DNA of 64,000 nucleotides from the NCBI GenBank assembly GCA_963676655.2, contig CAXXKX010000003.1, positions 3,410,001-3,474,000 of the forward strand, written 5' to 3'. The notes under the pieces are model-generated. The model saw only the letters and a list, made by a program, of their open reading frames with translations, ran no database searches and was not told the origin of the DNA. This DNA is from G963676655 sp963676655. Lineage in GTDB: Bacteria; Verrucomicrobiota; Lentisphaeria; Victivallales; Victivallaceae. The translations under genes and the position numbers were made by a program. Shown one piece after another: positions 1 through 8,588 of this stretch; position 1 is the stretch's first letter; the number at the start of each line of letters is the position of its first letter.

Positions 1-108
1 GTCAAAAGTGATTTTATCACCGGCTTCGCCGCCGATGCGTTCAATTTCAATCACGTCATCCACTTTGACTTTATACTGTTTACCGCCGGTTGCCATAATC
101 GCATACAT
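1..108 (-). CDS. rplU: 50S ribosomal protein L21, N-terminal part
   Basis: The reverse strand from 108 encodes 36 residues beginning MYAIMATGGKQYKV, the characteristic L21 start, with the basic GGKQYKV stretch that contacts 23S rRNA. The frame stays open to the window edge, so the C-terminal two thirds lie outside. An AGGAGA ribosome-binding site lies at 117-122, about 8 bases before the ATG. L21 is a structural protein of the large ribosomal subunit, usually followed by rpmA, which would be outside the window here. Confidence 0.95.
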   Translation of the reverse strand, partial: MYAIMATGGKQYKVKVDDVIEIERIGGEAGDKITFD

Positions 109-386
109 TGTTCCGGTCTCCTTGGATTATTTAAAATTAATTGTTAATTTTTCTACACAAGAGCATATAATATAGTCGATTCACAAAGAAAATCAAATCG
201 CTTTTCAAAATAATCTCAAAAATCTTACAAATACAAAAAAGGTTAAACGTTGAAGTAGCAATCATTAGTTTCCAGCATCGTGTCAAAGAAAAACAATCTT
301 TTTCTTGTGATTCGGAGCGCCGCAGGCCACTGCGGCATGGCGGATACATCTTTTTTGACAAAAATATGCAATTGACTCTGAATAAA
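109..386. other. AT-rich intergenic region upstream of rplU
   Basis: This stretch should hold the promoter of rplU on the minus strand, but no clear -35/-10 pair was found. It contains one GC-rich palindrome (319-336) in otherwise AT-rich DNA. A 74-codon minus-strand frame crosses it without a ribosome-binding site or recognisable protein features and was not accepted as a gene. Confidence 0.5.
319..336. repeat. GC-rich palindrome, REP-like
   Basis: GCCGCAG at 319-325 pairs perfectly with CTGCGGC at 330-336 around a four-base loop. It stands in AT-rich intergenic DNA. A T-run begins only about 13 bases after the stem, so it is a poor rho-independent terminator. It could be a solitary REP-type element. 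Confidence 0.4.
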
Positions 387-638
387 TTATTTTTTTTGAT
401 TTCTACGGGAAAAAAATAAAAGATTTTTGTATTTGAATTCGGTTTGGCTTGTTTTAAGATGAAGAGCGGTAATTGTAAGTCCGCATGACAGAAAAAAAAG
501 AAAGATTACTAAAGGCAGGGATAACAATATGATTAATATATCTTTTGTTAAACAAGCCATTATAAACAAATATATCCCGGCGATCAAGCAAATAATACTT
601 GATATGGCGACTCCGGTTATTTTTGCATTTTTCCCCAT
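387..638 (-). CDS. Small two-helix membrane protein, unknown function
   Basis: I do not recognise this protein. The 83-residue product has two hydrophobic segments (about residues 9-29 and 33-58) and a basic C-terminal tail ending SRRNQKK. It lies directly downstream of the esterase gene on the same strand, so it would be the last gene of that unit. An in-frame TTG at 662 would add eight residues; neither start has a good ribosome-binding site. Real-gene status rests on the hydrophobic pattern and tight spacing only. Confidence 0.45.
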   Translation of the reverse strand: MGKNAKITGVAISSIICLIAGIYLFIMACLTKDILIILLSLPLVIFLFFLSCGLTITALHLKTSQTEFKYKNLLFFSRRNQKK

Positions 639-667
639 AGTTATTTCTAATTCACGGAACAAAGAAC

Positions 668-1654
668 TTATTTTTTGTCTTTCAACCTGGCGATCAGGTA
701 TTCTTCAATATTCTTGTGTTTGCGATTTTTGGTGCCTTTATGGACAAATTCGTATTCCACACCGATCTTGTCAAGTTTTTCCGCCAGCAGCGCGCCGTAG
801 TTAGCGGTGTGAGTTGGATCTTTCCGGTCCTTGCCTTTACAGGGAGCATCATTCGGATAGTAGAGATAAACCGGCGGATCATCTTTGCTGACCAGTTCAT
901 AAGGAGAATATTCCTTGATCCACGGCATTACTTCTTCGCGATGTTTCAGGAAACTGCGCATTTCAACGGTGGGGTCGCTTTTGTCCCAGATAAAGCCGAA
1001 AGCGTGTCCGCCATAGGTACTGTTCGGCGTCCATTCCAGCAGCATTTTCGGGTCAAGCGAGGTTTGCGCCACCTGCGGCGCCGCGGTAAACGGTTTGGTC
1101 GACTGCCGTTTTACCGGATCGTCGGAATTCGGCTCGGCCATATCATCGTGAAAAGCCAGCCAGAGTGAGGAACAGCCGCCGGCCGAACCGCCGGTGACAG
1201 CGATGCGGACGGGGTCGATATTCCATTCTTTCGCTTTGTGGCGGATGAATTGAATTGCGCGGGCAGCGTCTTCAAGTGGTGCTTTGACCGGCGGTTCCGG
1301 ATAATTGCCGCGTTCCAGTACCGGCCCGGTTCCACGTGTGCTTTTGGAATCGACAATGGTTTGTTTCAGGTAACGATAGTTGATGGTGACGACCGAAATT
1401 CCGGCCGGCAGATATTTTTTCACATTGCCCCGGGCCTTGCTTTTATCCCCGGTGAGCCAGCCGCCGCCGTGTATAATCATCACGCAAGGCGTGGGTTTAT
1501 CGCTTTTTGCCAGCCAGACGTCCATGACATTACGATCGTATTTCCCGTAACGCATATTCGAATAGTCCGGTTCAAGTTTTTTTCCAGCGTAAACATCAGT
1601 CATTGCTATCTCCAGCAGTAATAAAATAATTAGGAAAGGCGATAATTTTTTCAT
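668..1654 (-). CDS. Secreted alpha/beta-hydrolase, esterase/lipase type
   Basis: The protein starts with a basic residue pair and a hydrophobic stretch (MKKLSPFLIILLLLEIAM), a likely signal peptide or signal anchor. The mature part is an alpha/beta-hydrolase of the hormone-sensitive-lipase/BD-FAE kind: the oxyanion motif HGGGW lies at about residues 62-66 and the nucleophile elbow GGSAGG puts the serine near residue 157. The ATG at 1654 is preferred to an upstream start at 1678 because the latter would run into the end of the preceding gene and would add eight residues before the signal peptide. The gene follows the sugar isomerase after four bases. Family members deacetylate or de-esterify carbohydrates and small esters; the substrate cannot be read from sequence. 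Confidence 0.8.
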   Translation of the reverse strand: MKKLSPFLIILLLLEIAMTDVYAGKKLEPDYSNMRYGKYDRNVMDVWLAKSDKPTPCVMIIHGGGWLTGDKSKARGNVKKYLPAGISVVTINYRYLKQTIVDSKSTRGTGPVLERGNYPEPPVKAPLEDAARAIQFIRHKAKEWNIDPVRIAVTGGSAGGCSSLWLAFHDDMAEPNSDDPVKRQSTKPFTAAPQVAQTSLDPKMLLEWTPNSTYGGHAFGFIWDKSDPTVEMRSFLKHREEVMPWIKEYSPYELVSKDDPPVYLYYPNDAPCKGKDRKDPTHTANYGALLAEKLDKIGVEYEFVHKGTKNRKHKNIEEYLIARLKDKK

Positions 1655-1658
1655 CTGG

Positions 1659-2498
1659 TCACAACACACTTTGCACATATTGAAAATCCCGACCGGTTTG
1701 TTCGATTACTTCCCGGTCGGTCAGTTCAGCGAAAGAGAAGGAACCCTGGTATTCGCTGTGAAGTGAAATTGGACCGGAGAAGTTGATTCTTTTCAGTAAG
1801 CCGAAAAACTTCGGCCAGTTGACGTTGCCTTCACCCATCCGGCAGAAAACAAGGTCCTGCGCGCGTCCTTCCGGTCTGCCGGGAGAGCCTTTCCAGTAAG
1901 CGTCTTTCAAGGCAACCATTACAATGCGTTCCGCCAACAGGTCGAAAGCCATTTCCCAGCCGTCCAGCCCGCCTTCGATAGTGGCATGACAGGGATCGAA
2001 ATAGACTCCGACGTGTTCGGGGGAAAGTCCCTCTATAACCGCTTCAATATCGCAAAGGTTGGCTCCGAAGCAAGGGCCGGAATGATTGTGGAATCCAGCC
2101 ACCATATCCAGTTCAGTCGCGACGGCGGTGATGTCTTTAAGCCGGGCTTTGACTTCGGCGCGCTGTTTGCGTAAGGTGCCGAAGCCGTCATATTTCCAGT
2201 AACCGAGTTTGAAATAGCGAATACCGAGTTTTGCCGCCGTTTTTAAAGTGTCGAGCGCATGCGGCGCATTAATATCGATAATGTCGGTTGTTATCATGTC
2301 GACGTTGAGTCCGCCGGATTGAATGATTTTGACCGCCTCCGGCAGTTTGTCGACCGCTTCTTCCGGTTTGACATGCCCGTTGCCGCGAACTGTCAGGTCG
2401 AACCCGTTAATTCCGGTTTCTTTGAGCAGCGCGGTCGATTCCGCCAACGGCAACTGCTGCGTATGTTTGCTGAACATTACAAAATTATAGTTTGACAT
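1659..2498 (-). CDS. Sugar phosphate isomerase/epimerase (xylose isomerase-like TIM barrel)
   Basis: The 279-residue cytoplasmic protein fits the AP-endonuclease-2/xylose-isomerase-like TIM-barrel family. Metal-ligand-type motifs are visible: FHNHSG near residue 137 and FDPCHA near residue 167, with a late SLHSEY strand containing His and Glu. The family length is typical (about 270-300). It precedes a secreted esterase in the same unit, which suggests a carbohydrate catabolic role such as keto-sugar epimerisation, but the substrate is unknown. Confidence 0.8.
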   Translation of the reverse strand: MSNYNFVMFSKHTQQLPLAESTALLKETGINGFDLTVRGNGHVKPEEAVDKLPEAVKIIQSGGLNVDMITTDIIDINAPHALDTLKTAAKLGIRYFKLGYWKYDGFGTLRKQRAEVKARLKDITAVATELDMVAGFHNHSGPCFGANLCDIEAVIEGLSPEHVGVYFDPCHATIEGGLDGWEMAFDLLAERIVMVALKDAYWKGSPGRPEGRAQDLVFCRMGEGNVNWPKFFGLLKRINFSGPISLHSEYQGSFSFAELTDREVIEQTGRDFQYVQSVL

Positions 2499-2618
2499 AT
2501 ATTTCTATCTCTCTGTTTGTATTTAGTTCGTTCCTGGATGTTGCCATTTCATTCCAGCTCTCAGTTGGCCTCTACACTTCATCCTTGGATATTCTGTGTT
2601 GGATATTGGTTATTCTAT
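2499..2618. other. Gap between xerC and the isomerase, with short repeats
   Basis: This 120-base gap contains TTGGATATT twice within about 20 bases (near 2585-2610). A small hairpin, CATCCG and CGGATG around GCTCT, lies at the end of xerC near 2619-2636. No T-run follows, so a terminator is not supported. Confidence 0.35.
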
Positions 2619-3566
2619 TCATCCGGCTCTCGGATGAGCCTGGTTGTAGACCTGTTTCAGGCGTTCGCGGGAAACATGGGTGTAGATCTGGGTAGTACTC
2701 AGGTCGGAATGACCGAGCATTTCCTGGACGCTGCGCAAGTCGGCCCCGGCATCAAGCAGATGGGTCGCGAAAGAATGACGCAGTTTGTGCGGAGTCATTT
2801 CCGGCGACAGCCCGGCGGTTTGGACGTATAGTTTGAAAAAGCGCTGAAACGACCGGGCTGACAATCGGCTGCCGAATCGGTTGACGAACAGCGGCGCGTT
2901 AGGACGTTCGTTTGAACTGCGCATTTCACGCAGTCTGAGATATTGACGCAGTGCTTTGACTGCCGGAGGCCCGAGCGCGCAGAGACGTTCCTTGCGGCCT
3001 TTGCCTTTGACTTTGATTACTTCGTTAATCAGGTCGATACTGTTCAAGTCGAGGCCCAGCGCTTCGCTGATACGCAGGCCGCCGCTGTAGATGACTTCCA
3101 GCAGTGCGGTATCGCGGGAAGTTGCGAATGAGGCTGATTCCGCGTCTTTCGCTTCGCCGTTTTCAAGTGCCTGGGGCCAGTAAATTTTGGGCGCGTCAAG
3201 CAGTCGGCCTACTTCCGCTATCGACATATATTTAGGCAGGAGCTGTTCTTTTTTGGGCGAGAGAACTCCGGAGAACGGGTTGTTTTCCACCCGGCCCTCC
3301 CGGACCAGAAACTTGAAAAAACTGCGCATTGCCGACATTTTACGCTGAATTGAGGAACGGGCCAGTTTCTCCTGCTGCAACTGCATGATATGGTTGCGCG
3401 CGGTGTAGACATCCACCACAGTCCAGTTGCAGGGGCCGCCTTTCCAATCCAGGTTTTCCTCCGCGAACAGCCGGATATCCTGTTCGTAACCGGCAATGGT
3501 ATGTTCGCTTGCCTGACGTTCGTTGCGCAGGTAATCGACAAAATTTTTAAGATCAGGATCGTCCAT
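2619..3566 (-). CDS. xerC: Tyrosine recombinase XerC/XerD family
   Basis: The 315-residue protein has the normal Xer layout: an N-terminal SAM-like core-binding domain (about 1-95) and a C-terminal catalytic domain. Catalytic residues are visible: R165 in GGLRISEALGL, a lysine in the KGKGRKER beta-hairpin (about 187-193), H260 and R263 in TPHKLRHSFATH, H286 in LGHSDLSTTQ and the nucleophile Y295 in IYTHV. The C-terminal tail VYNQAHPRAG resembles XerC. Xer proteins resolve chromosome dimers at dif. The insert at about residues 127-147 is slightly longer than usual. It starts three bases after the last glycosyltransferase gene, so it is probably co-transcribed with the polysaccharide operon. 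Confidence 0.92.
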   Translation of the reverse strand: MDDPDLKNFVDYLRNERQASEHTIAGYEQDIRLFAEENLDWKGGPCNWTVVDVYTARNHIMQLQQEKLARSSIQRKMSAMRSFFKFLVREGRVENNPFSGVLSPKKEQLLPKYMSIAEVGRLLDAPKIYWPQALENGEAKDAESASFATSRDTALLEVIYSGGLRISEALGLDLNSIDLINEVIKVKGKGRKERLCALGPPAVKALRQYLRLREMRSSNERPNAPLFVNRFGSRLSARSFQRFFKLYVQTAGLSPEMTPHKLRHSFATHLLDAGADLRSVQEMLGHSDLSTTQIYTHVSRERLKQVYNQAHPRAG

Positions 3567-3569
3567 GGG

Positions 3570-4418
3570 TCAGCTGCCGTTTGTTATAATTAGTTTTATT
3601 AATTTTAGTGCATGGAGCCATTTCAGAGTCAGAATATCCCGGCAAATGACATCGGCAATAAAGCAGAGAACATAAGAGATAACTTGTATTCCGGAAAAGT
3701 GTTTACGGTGGAAGTAAAGACCGGATTTGAATATTTGATAACTCTTTAAAGCAGAATCATTGCTGCTGGCGCCGTTTTCATGCAGAATCCGGCTTTTTTC
3801 AGCTACGCACAACGAGTAGCCGGCATTTTTTGCTCTCAGACAGAGATCCGCATCTTCCCAGTACATAAAAAAGTTTTCGTCAAACAAGCCGGTTTGTTCC
3901 AATACTTCCGCCTTGATCAACATACTGGAGCCGGTGATGTATGAAAGATGTTCGAGATCAGCCCGGCTAACGCAATGCACCGCGAACGAACGCCCCGGTT
4001 TGATCATTCCCCCGCCAAGGGCCAGCAGGTTTTCCGGGTTAGCCATGTCGCAGACCGCTGATCCCACAATACCGACATCGGCATTTTCCGCGAATTTATC
4101 CAGCATGGCCGGTAATGAGCCGGATTCAATGATGATGTCATTGTTCAACAGCCAGACGTATTGTGCCTTGTGTTCCAGAGCATAACGAATGCCGGGATTG
4201 TTGCCGGCGCCGAATCCGAGATTTTCGCAGTTTTCAATAATTGTGATATCCGGAAAGCGGGCTTTCAGGATCATAACGGAATCATCGGTTGAGCCGTTAT
4301 CGACAATAATTATTTCGACATGAGGGCAAACACTGATAATTGATTCAACGCCGCGAATGGTGAGGTCGGCCCGGTTCCAATTCAGGATGACCGCGTATAT
4401 TACAGGAGGTTCAGGCAT
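3570..4418 (-). CDS. Glycosyltransferase family 2, rhamnosyltransferase-like
   Basis: The 282-residue GT-A fold protein begins with the family pattern ILNWNRADLT and the nucleotide-binding IIVDNGSTDDS. It has a NND metal site near residue 93 and the acceptor-side motif FFMYWEDADLCLRAKNAGY near residue 199, which is common in WbbL/RfbN-type rhamnosyl- and related transferases. A hydrophobic C-terminal segment (about 245-262) may bind it to the inner membrane. It overlaps the upstream glycosyltransferase gene by eight bases, implying translational coupling. Donor and acceptor sugars cannot be read from sequence. Confidence 0.85.
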   Translation of the reverse strand: MPEPPVIYAVILNWNRADLTIRGVESIISVCPHVEIIIVDNGSTDDSVMILKARFPDITIIENCENLGFGAGNNPGIRYALEHKAQYVWLLNNDIIIESGSLPAMLDKFAENADVGIVGSAVCDMANPENLLALGGGMIKPGRSFAVHCVSRADLEHLSYITGSSMLIKAEVLEQTGLFDENFFMYWEDADLCLRAKNAGYSLCVAEKSRILHENGASSNDSALKSYQIFKSGLYFHRKHFSGIQVISYVLCFIADVICRDILTLKWLHALKLIKLIITNGS

Positions 4419-5310
4419 GCTTCAATTTTTTGTACCACCGGGGCAGAGGATGCCCGGTCCAGGCTATCCAATGGGACCCGGGGCGGAATTTAGCATCGTA
4501 TTTGATGGATAGTCCGGCCAGGCGTTTTGCCTCTTCCCGGTCTCCGGCTTCGGCAAAATGCTCGGCTGAGTGGATATAACCGCGCGCCAGCAACTGGTTG
4601 CGCAGGAGGTGATTTTCAAAAAGCTTTGAGTGCCGTTCGACGATAAATTCAATTTTCTTATAAAAAATATTAGCATAATTATTGGATACTTTGTCCTGAT
4701 GTCCGGTTCTATATAGATACAAAGGCCGTCCGCTGTGCACTCGTGGAAAATCATATTCCTCTAAAGCAAGATGAAAATCGAAATCAGACAGCCCCCGAGC
4801 AAGCATCGGATCGATGCAAAAGCCGCCAAGCCTTTTCCATGCTCCGACGCTGTACGCTCCGGCTCCGGCATAATTACTGCCGGCAATGAGTTCGGAAATT
4901 CCCTGTTCACGGAACACCTTGTATAATTCTTTCGTTTCAAGGTTGCGCCAGTTCAGGGAAACATATGCGACGTCAGGTTCGAATTCAATAACCTGTAATA
5001 CCGCCTCTATCGCCATCGGCAGTAAACTGTCGTCCGCGTCCAGATAAAAGTGGTATGGAGTCTCGGTCAGCGCAAAGGCTTTGTTGCGGCAAACGTATGG
5101 TCCCTGATTTTCATCGAATTTGAATTTCTTCAGTTTAGGGTGTTCAAGCTCATTGAACACGGCGTCGGTATCGGGTGACGCGGCGCCGTCCATGACCAGA
5201 ACCGCCTGCCAGCGGTCATCAGTCTGAGCCAGAACGCTTTCCCAGCATTCCCTCAGCCATTCGCCTTCCGCGTAACAGGTAATCCCGATAGTAATAATAG
5301 GTTTAGTCAT
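4411..5310 (-). CDS. Glycosyltransferase family 2
   Basis: This 299-residue GT2 protein starts ITIGITCYAEGEWL, has the SVLAQTDDRWQ helix and the DxD-type motif YLDADDSLL near residue 92. No membrane helix is evident, so it should act on the cytoplasmic face of the inner membrane during assembly of the exported glycan. Its start overlaps the end of the GT9 gene by eight bases. Donor sugar unknown. Confidence 0.85.
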   Translation of the reverse strand: MTKPIITIGITCYAEGEWLRECWESVLAQTDDRWQAVLVMDGAASPDTDAVFNELEHPKLKKFKFDENQGPYVCRNKAFALTETPYHFYLDADDSLLPMAIEAVLQVIEFEPDVAYVSLNWRNLETKELYKVFREQGISELIAGSNYAGAGAYSVGAWKRLGGFCIDPMLARGLSDFDFHLALEEYDFPRVHSGRPLYLYRTGHQDKVSNNYANIFYKKIEFIVERHSKLFENHLLRNQLLARGYIHSAEHFAEAGDREEAKRLAGLSIKYDAKFRPGSHWIAWTGHPLPRWYKKLKHA

Positions 5311-6367
5311 TAATGGTTTCCTCGATTAACCTGTTGATGTTAACAATTTTTAAACATTTTTCATCCTGAAAACAAGCTCGGGATGAATATTTTTCATAAC
5401 AATTCAAGCATGTATGGTTGGGTTTGATTACAACAGTTGTTGTTTTTCCCAACGGTCGACAGCGGCGATCAGAGGTTGGACCAAAAATCACACAGGTCTT
5501 TCCATCTGCGGCCGCGGCCAGGTGTGCTACTCCGGTGTCGGCACTGATTAAGCAGAAAGATTTTGCGAGAATCGCACCCAGAAGTCGCAAATTGCTTATG
5601 TCGTCAATTACGGTGACTTCCGTGTTCCAGTGGTTTGCTTCAGATAATTTGTTCCAGACACTTGTCTCATCGGGGCCGACCACCATGACTATTTTCATGT
5701 TCCGTTGTTTTACCGCCGAGAAAATTTCCCGGAGTTTTGCCGGAGGCAGACTCTTTACCATGAAATCCGGTTTCCAACCGGCGTGAACTGCAATGAAATT
5801 ATTCGCAGTGAGGTTTTTTGCGGCCAGATAGCTTTCAGCTCCGGCCATTTCATCTTCGGATATTTCCAAAGATATAACGGGGGCTGGACCGGTATAACCG
5901 GGGAGTATTGTTCTGATGTTATAAACGGCTTCGTGAAAACCTTCTGAAGTCCCTTTATTTTCAAGGTAATGGGCGTCTTTGGCTTTTATTATCCTGCCGC
6001 TCAGTCCCAGCTTATGTAAATTATAGAAACCGGGATCGCTTGAATTGAAGCTGATTATCACTTGTTTAAATATTTTCAGACAGTTGGGGCAGGAGGTAAG
6101 AGCGTGCATTAATACACTTGTCCCTTCGGGTAGATAAATCCAGGTGATTCCTGATACAGTCGGCTTGATCAGGTCAAGACATAATTTGGGGCCGTACACC
6201 GATATGCCGTAGCCGGATTTTTCTTCCTTGAGTTTTTGTAAAAGCGGAATCGCCAGGATCGAATTGCCTATTCCGCAATTGATTACGACCGCGATGTTTT
6301 TCCGGCGGCGGAGCAGCCCCCCAAAAAGTCGTAATATAATTACCGATAAGTTGTAAAATATTTTCAT
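5303..6367 (-). CDS. Glycosyltransferase family 9 (heptosyltransferase-like)
   Basis: The 354-residue protein matches the GT9/ADP-heptose:LPS heptosyltransferase family: a GT-B fold with the N-terminal loop NCGIGNSILAIPLL and the C-terminal nucleotide-binding signature SADTGVAHLAAAADGKTCVIFGPT. A cysteine cluster near the C-terminus (CLNCYEKYSSRACFQDEKCL) is found in many GT9 members. It may transfer a heptose or another sugar to the glycan or lipid core. It overlaps the upstream GT4 gene by four bases (ATGA). Confidence 0.85.
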   Translation of the reverse strand: MKIFYNLSVIILRLFGGLLRRRKNIAVVINCGIGNSILAIPLLQKLKEEKSGYGISVYGPKLCLDLIKPTVSGITWIYLPEGTSVLMHALTSCPNCLKIFKQVIISFNSSDPGFYNLHKLGLSGRIIKAKDAHYLENKGTSEGFHEAVYNIRTILPGYTGPAPVISLEISEDEMAGAESYLAAKNLTANNFIAVHAGWKPDFMVKSLPPAKLREIFSAVKQRNMKIVMVVGPDETSVWNKLSEANHWNTEVTVIDDISNLRLLGAILAKSFCLISADTGVAHLAAAADGKTCVIFGPTSDRRCRPLGKTTTVVIKPNHTCLNCYEKYSSRACFQDEKCLKIVNINRLIEETIND

Positions 6368-7524
6368 TGCAATGCGAGTTGATATGCTTCAAAGGTTTTT
6401 TCTGCGGTAGTTTCCCAGGAAAACTCTTCAGCCCGTTTACGGCCCAGATCGACGAGACGGGCGCGTTCTTCCGGGTTGCTCCAGAGCAAATGAAGTGCAT
6501 TCGCTATGGCATTTGTATCATCGGGAGGAACCGTCAATCCGGCGTTGCCGACAGTTTCCACCAGTGAAGTGGTATTTGAACAGCAGACCGGGGTATCGCA
6601 CTGCATTGCCTCCAGCAACGGCAGTCCAAAACCTTCATAGAGCGAGACGAGTACCAGAGCGCAGGCATGACGGTAAAGAGTTCTTAGCTGGGCATCGTTG
6701 GTGCCTTGCAGCCAAACCACGCAGTCTTTGTGATTTTCAATGTGCTGCTTGATTGATTCGGTTTGCCAACCGTCACGACCGGCGATAACCAGTTTGCTGC
6801 CTGGCGTTGTTTTGTTAAACTCGACAAATGCGTCGATTAAGGTTCCAAAGTTTTTTCTTGGAGAGAGGGTTCCGACCGATAAAAAGTATTTGCCTTTTTC
6901 CAGTCCGTTGTCCACTATTATGTTTTCGTCTTCACCCAAAGGCTTTTCCCATAATACCCACTGACTGCCCAGTGGCGCCACAATGATTTTTTCAGCCGGA
7001 AAACCGCTGGCATCGACGACTTCGTCTTTTGTGAACTGACTGTCAGTGAGGATTATATCAGTTGTATCCAGAGTCTTTTGAAAAGCTTCTTTCATATAAA
7101 TATCCGATGCCATGTCCCAGCAGCCGGAACCGAACAGGCGCAGGAACGAAATGTCGTGAATGGTGACAACTTGTTTACGATGAACCTTCCGCGGCATGTG
7201 TTTAAGCCCGAAATTACCGGTGATATGATAGATATCCGCAACCGGGCAGGCGGGGTGCATTAGAAAACGCTGGGTTGCCGTGGGAAAAAACTTGAAAAGT
7301 CTGCGCGGGATGATATTCCGGCAGTATTTAACCTTTCCGGGAGGCAGCAGAGCCTTGGCAGTCTCGATTTTTTTACTGGGATTGCGTCCGTAACAATTAC
7401 CGAGGATGGTACTGTATGCTACTTCAGGATATTGTGTAATCATTTGCCGCATCAGGCATACAGTATAGACGGATATGCCGCTGGGGAAATTGATGAAATT
7501 TTCGGTTTCGATTAAGACTTTCAT
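6364..7524 (-). CDS. Glycosyltransferase family 4
   Basis: The 386-residue protein is a GT-B glycosyltransferase of the GT4 type. The C-terminal domain has the YFLSVGTLSPRKNFGTLIDAF start and the EX7E donor-binding motif EGFGLPLLEAMQCDTPV. The N-terminal domain, beginning MKVLIETENFINFPSGI, is the acceptor side. Such enzymes transfer mannose or related sugars from GDP- or UDP-sugars. It is the fifth glycosyltransferase counting back from xerC's end of the operon and is preceded by gmd with a 25-base gap. Confidence 0.87.
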   Translation of the reverse strand: MKVLIETENFINFPSGISVYTVCLMRQMITQYPEVAYSTILGNCYGRNPSKKIETAKALLPPGKVKYCRNIIPRRLFKFFPTATQRFLMHPACPVADIYHITGNFGLKHMPRKVHRKQVVTIHDISFLRLFGSGCWDMASDIYMKEAFQKTLDTTDIILTDSQFTKDEVVDASGFPAEKIIVAPLGSQWVLWEKPLGEDENIIVDNGLEKGKYFLSVGTLSPRKNFGTLIDAFVEFNKTTPGSKLVIAGRDGWQTESIKQHIENHKDCVVWLQGTNDAQLRTLYRHACALVLVSLYEGFGLPLLEAMQCDTPVCCSNTTSLVETVGNAGLTVPPDDTNAIANALHLLWSNPEERARLVDLGRKRAEEFSWETTAEKTFEAYQLALQ

Positions 7525-7549
7525 ATGATTTCAGCCTGTGCCTTTGCGG

Positions 7550-8521
7550 TTATTTTAAATCCAGTGAGAGATTTGCCGCTTCTTCTTCGAGCAGCATGTC
7601 CAGAACATCAAAGAACGTCAATTCGTATTGCCAGCCAAGGTCGTTCCGTGCATGGCTGTTATCGCCGTAAATATCTTTGATATCATTCGGACGATATAGG
7701 CCGTTGTCGATGACAATCTTTTCACAAGATATATTTAGTTTTGAAAAAATATAGTAAATTATTTCGCGCAGGGTAACTGATTGGCCTGAACAAATGATAT
7801 AGTCACGGGGAAGATCCTGTTGCAGCATCAAGAATATCGCTTCGACGTATTTGGGTGCGTAGCCGAAATCGCGCTTGATATTGATATTGCCAACCTTTAG
7901 CTTCTCTTGTTTGCCGGAATAGATATCCAGGGCGCCTCTGATGACTTTTTTTACGAAAAAATTTTGTCCCCTGAGAAAAGATTCATGATTGAAAAGAACT
8001 CCGCAACAGGCGAAAAGATTGTAACTTTCCCGGTAATTAATCGTCGTCCAGTGTGCGGCGGCCTTGGAAATCGCGTAAGGACTGACCGGATGCAGCAGAC
8101 TGGTTTCGGTAATCGGCAAAGAGTCAACCGCTCCGTACATTTCACTGCTTGAGGCCTGGTAAAATCTGATATCCGGTTTAACAGTTCTTATTCCTTCCAG
8201 CAGATTGACGACCGAAATTATATTGAAGTTCAAACTGTCGACTGGTTCCCGGAATGAGAGACTGACCGAACTCTGTGCCGCCAGATTATAGAGTTCATCA
8301 GGCTGGTGTTTGTTCAGGATGCTTTTTATCTGGGCCAGATTCAGCAGATCGCATTTTTCAATAACCACTTTGTCCGCAATGTCCAGATAGGCCAAATTAC
8401 GCAAACTTTCTTTGTCACTGCGGCGGGATAAGCCGATTACATTGTATCCTTTGTCCAAAAGCAGTTGTGACAGATAAGCCCCGTCCTGACCTGTAATTCC
8501 GGTTATAATAGCTGTTTTCAT
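7550..8521 (-). CDS. gmd: GDP-mannose 4,6-dehydratase
   Basis: This 323-residue extended SDR enzyme converts GDP-D-mannose to GDP-4-keto-6-deoxy-D-mannose, the branch point for GDP-rhamnose, GDP-fucose and perosamine. The NADP-binding GITGQDGAYL motif lies at residues 8-17, the SSSEMYG loop near 123 and the catalytic SPYAISKAAAHW (YxxxK) near 149. The NYRESYNLFACCGVLFNHES stretch is typical of Gmd. It is somewhat shorter than the usual 340-370 residues, and the RKxTR cofactor-loop region reads VKKVIR. No GDP-fucose synthase or GDP-rhamnose reductase gene is in the window. Confidence 0.88.
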   Translation of the reverse strand: MKTAIITGITGQDGAYLSQLLLDKGYNVIGLSRRSDKESLRNLAYLDIADKVVIEKCDLLNLAQIKSILNKHQPDELYNLAAQSSVSLSFREPVDSLNFNIISVVNLLEGIRTVKPDIRFYQASSSEMYGAVDSLPITETSLLHPVSPYAISKAAAHWTTINYRESYNLFACCGVLFNHESFLRGQNFFVKKVIRGALDIYSGKQEKLKVGNINIKRDFGYAPKYVEAIFLMLQQDLPRDYIICSGQSVTLREIIYYIFSKLNISCEKIVIDNGLYRPNDIKDIYGDNSHARNDLGWQYELTFFDVLDMLLEEEAANLSLDLK

Positions 8522-8588
8522 TTTATTATTTATTCAATTAGTTTATTTTATTGCATTGATCCATGAATTATGCGGAGACTTTTCGAAT

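Noticed and set aside
137..361. 74-codon frame on the minus strand
   Set aside because: No ribosome-binding site, no recognisable protein pattern, and it runs across the GC-rich hairpin in AT-rich DNA.
529..804. 91-codon plus-strand frame across the esterase end
   Set aside because: It is antisense to the esterase and small membrane-protein genes and has a skewed amino-acid content.
2499..2618. Terminator after xerC
   Set aside because: The small CATCCG/CGGATG hairpin lacks a T-run and lies inside the end of the coding region.
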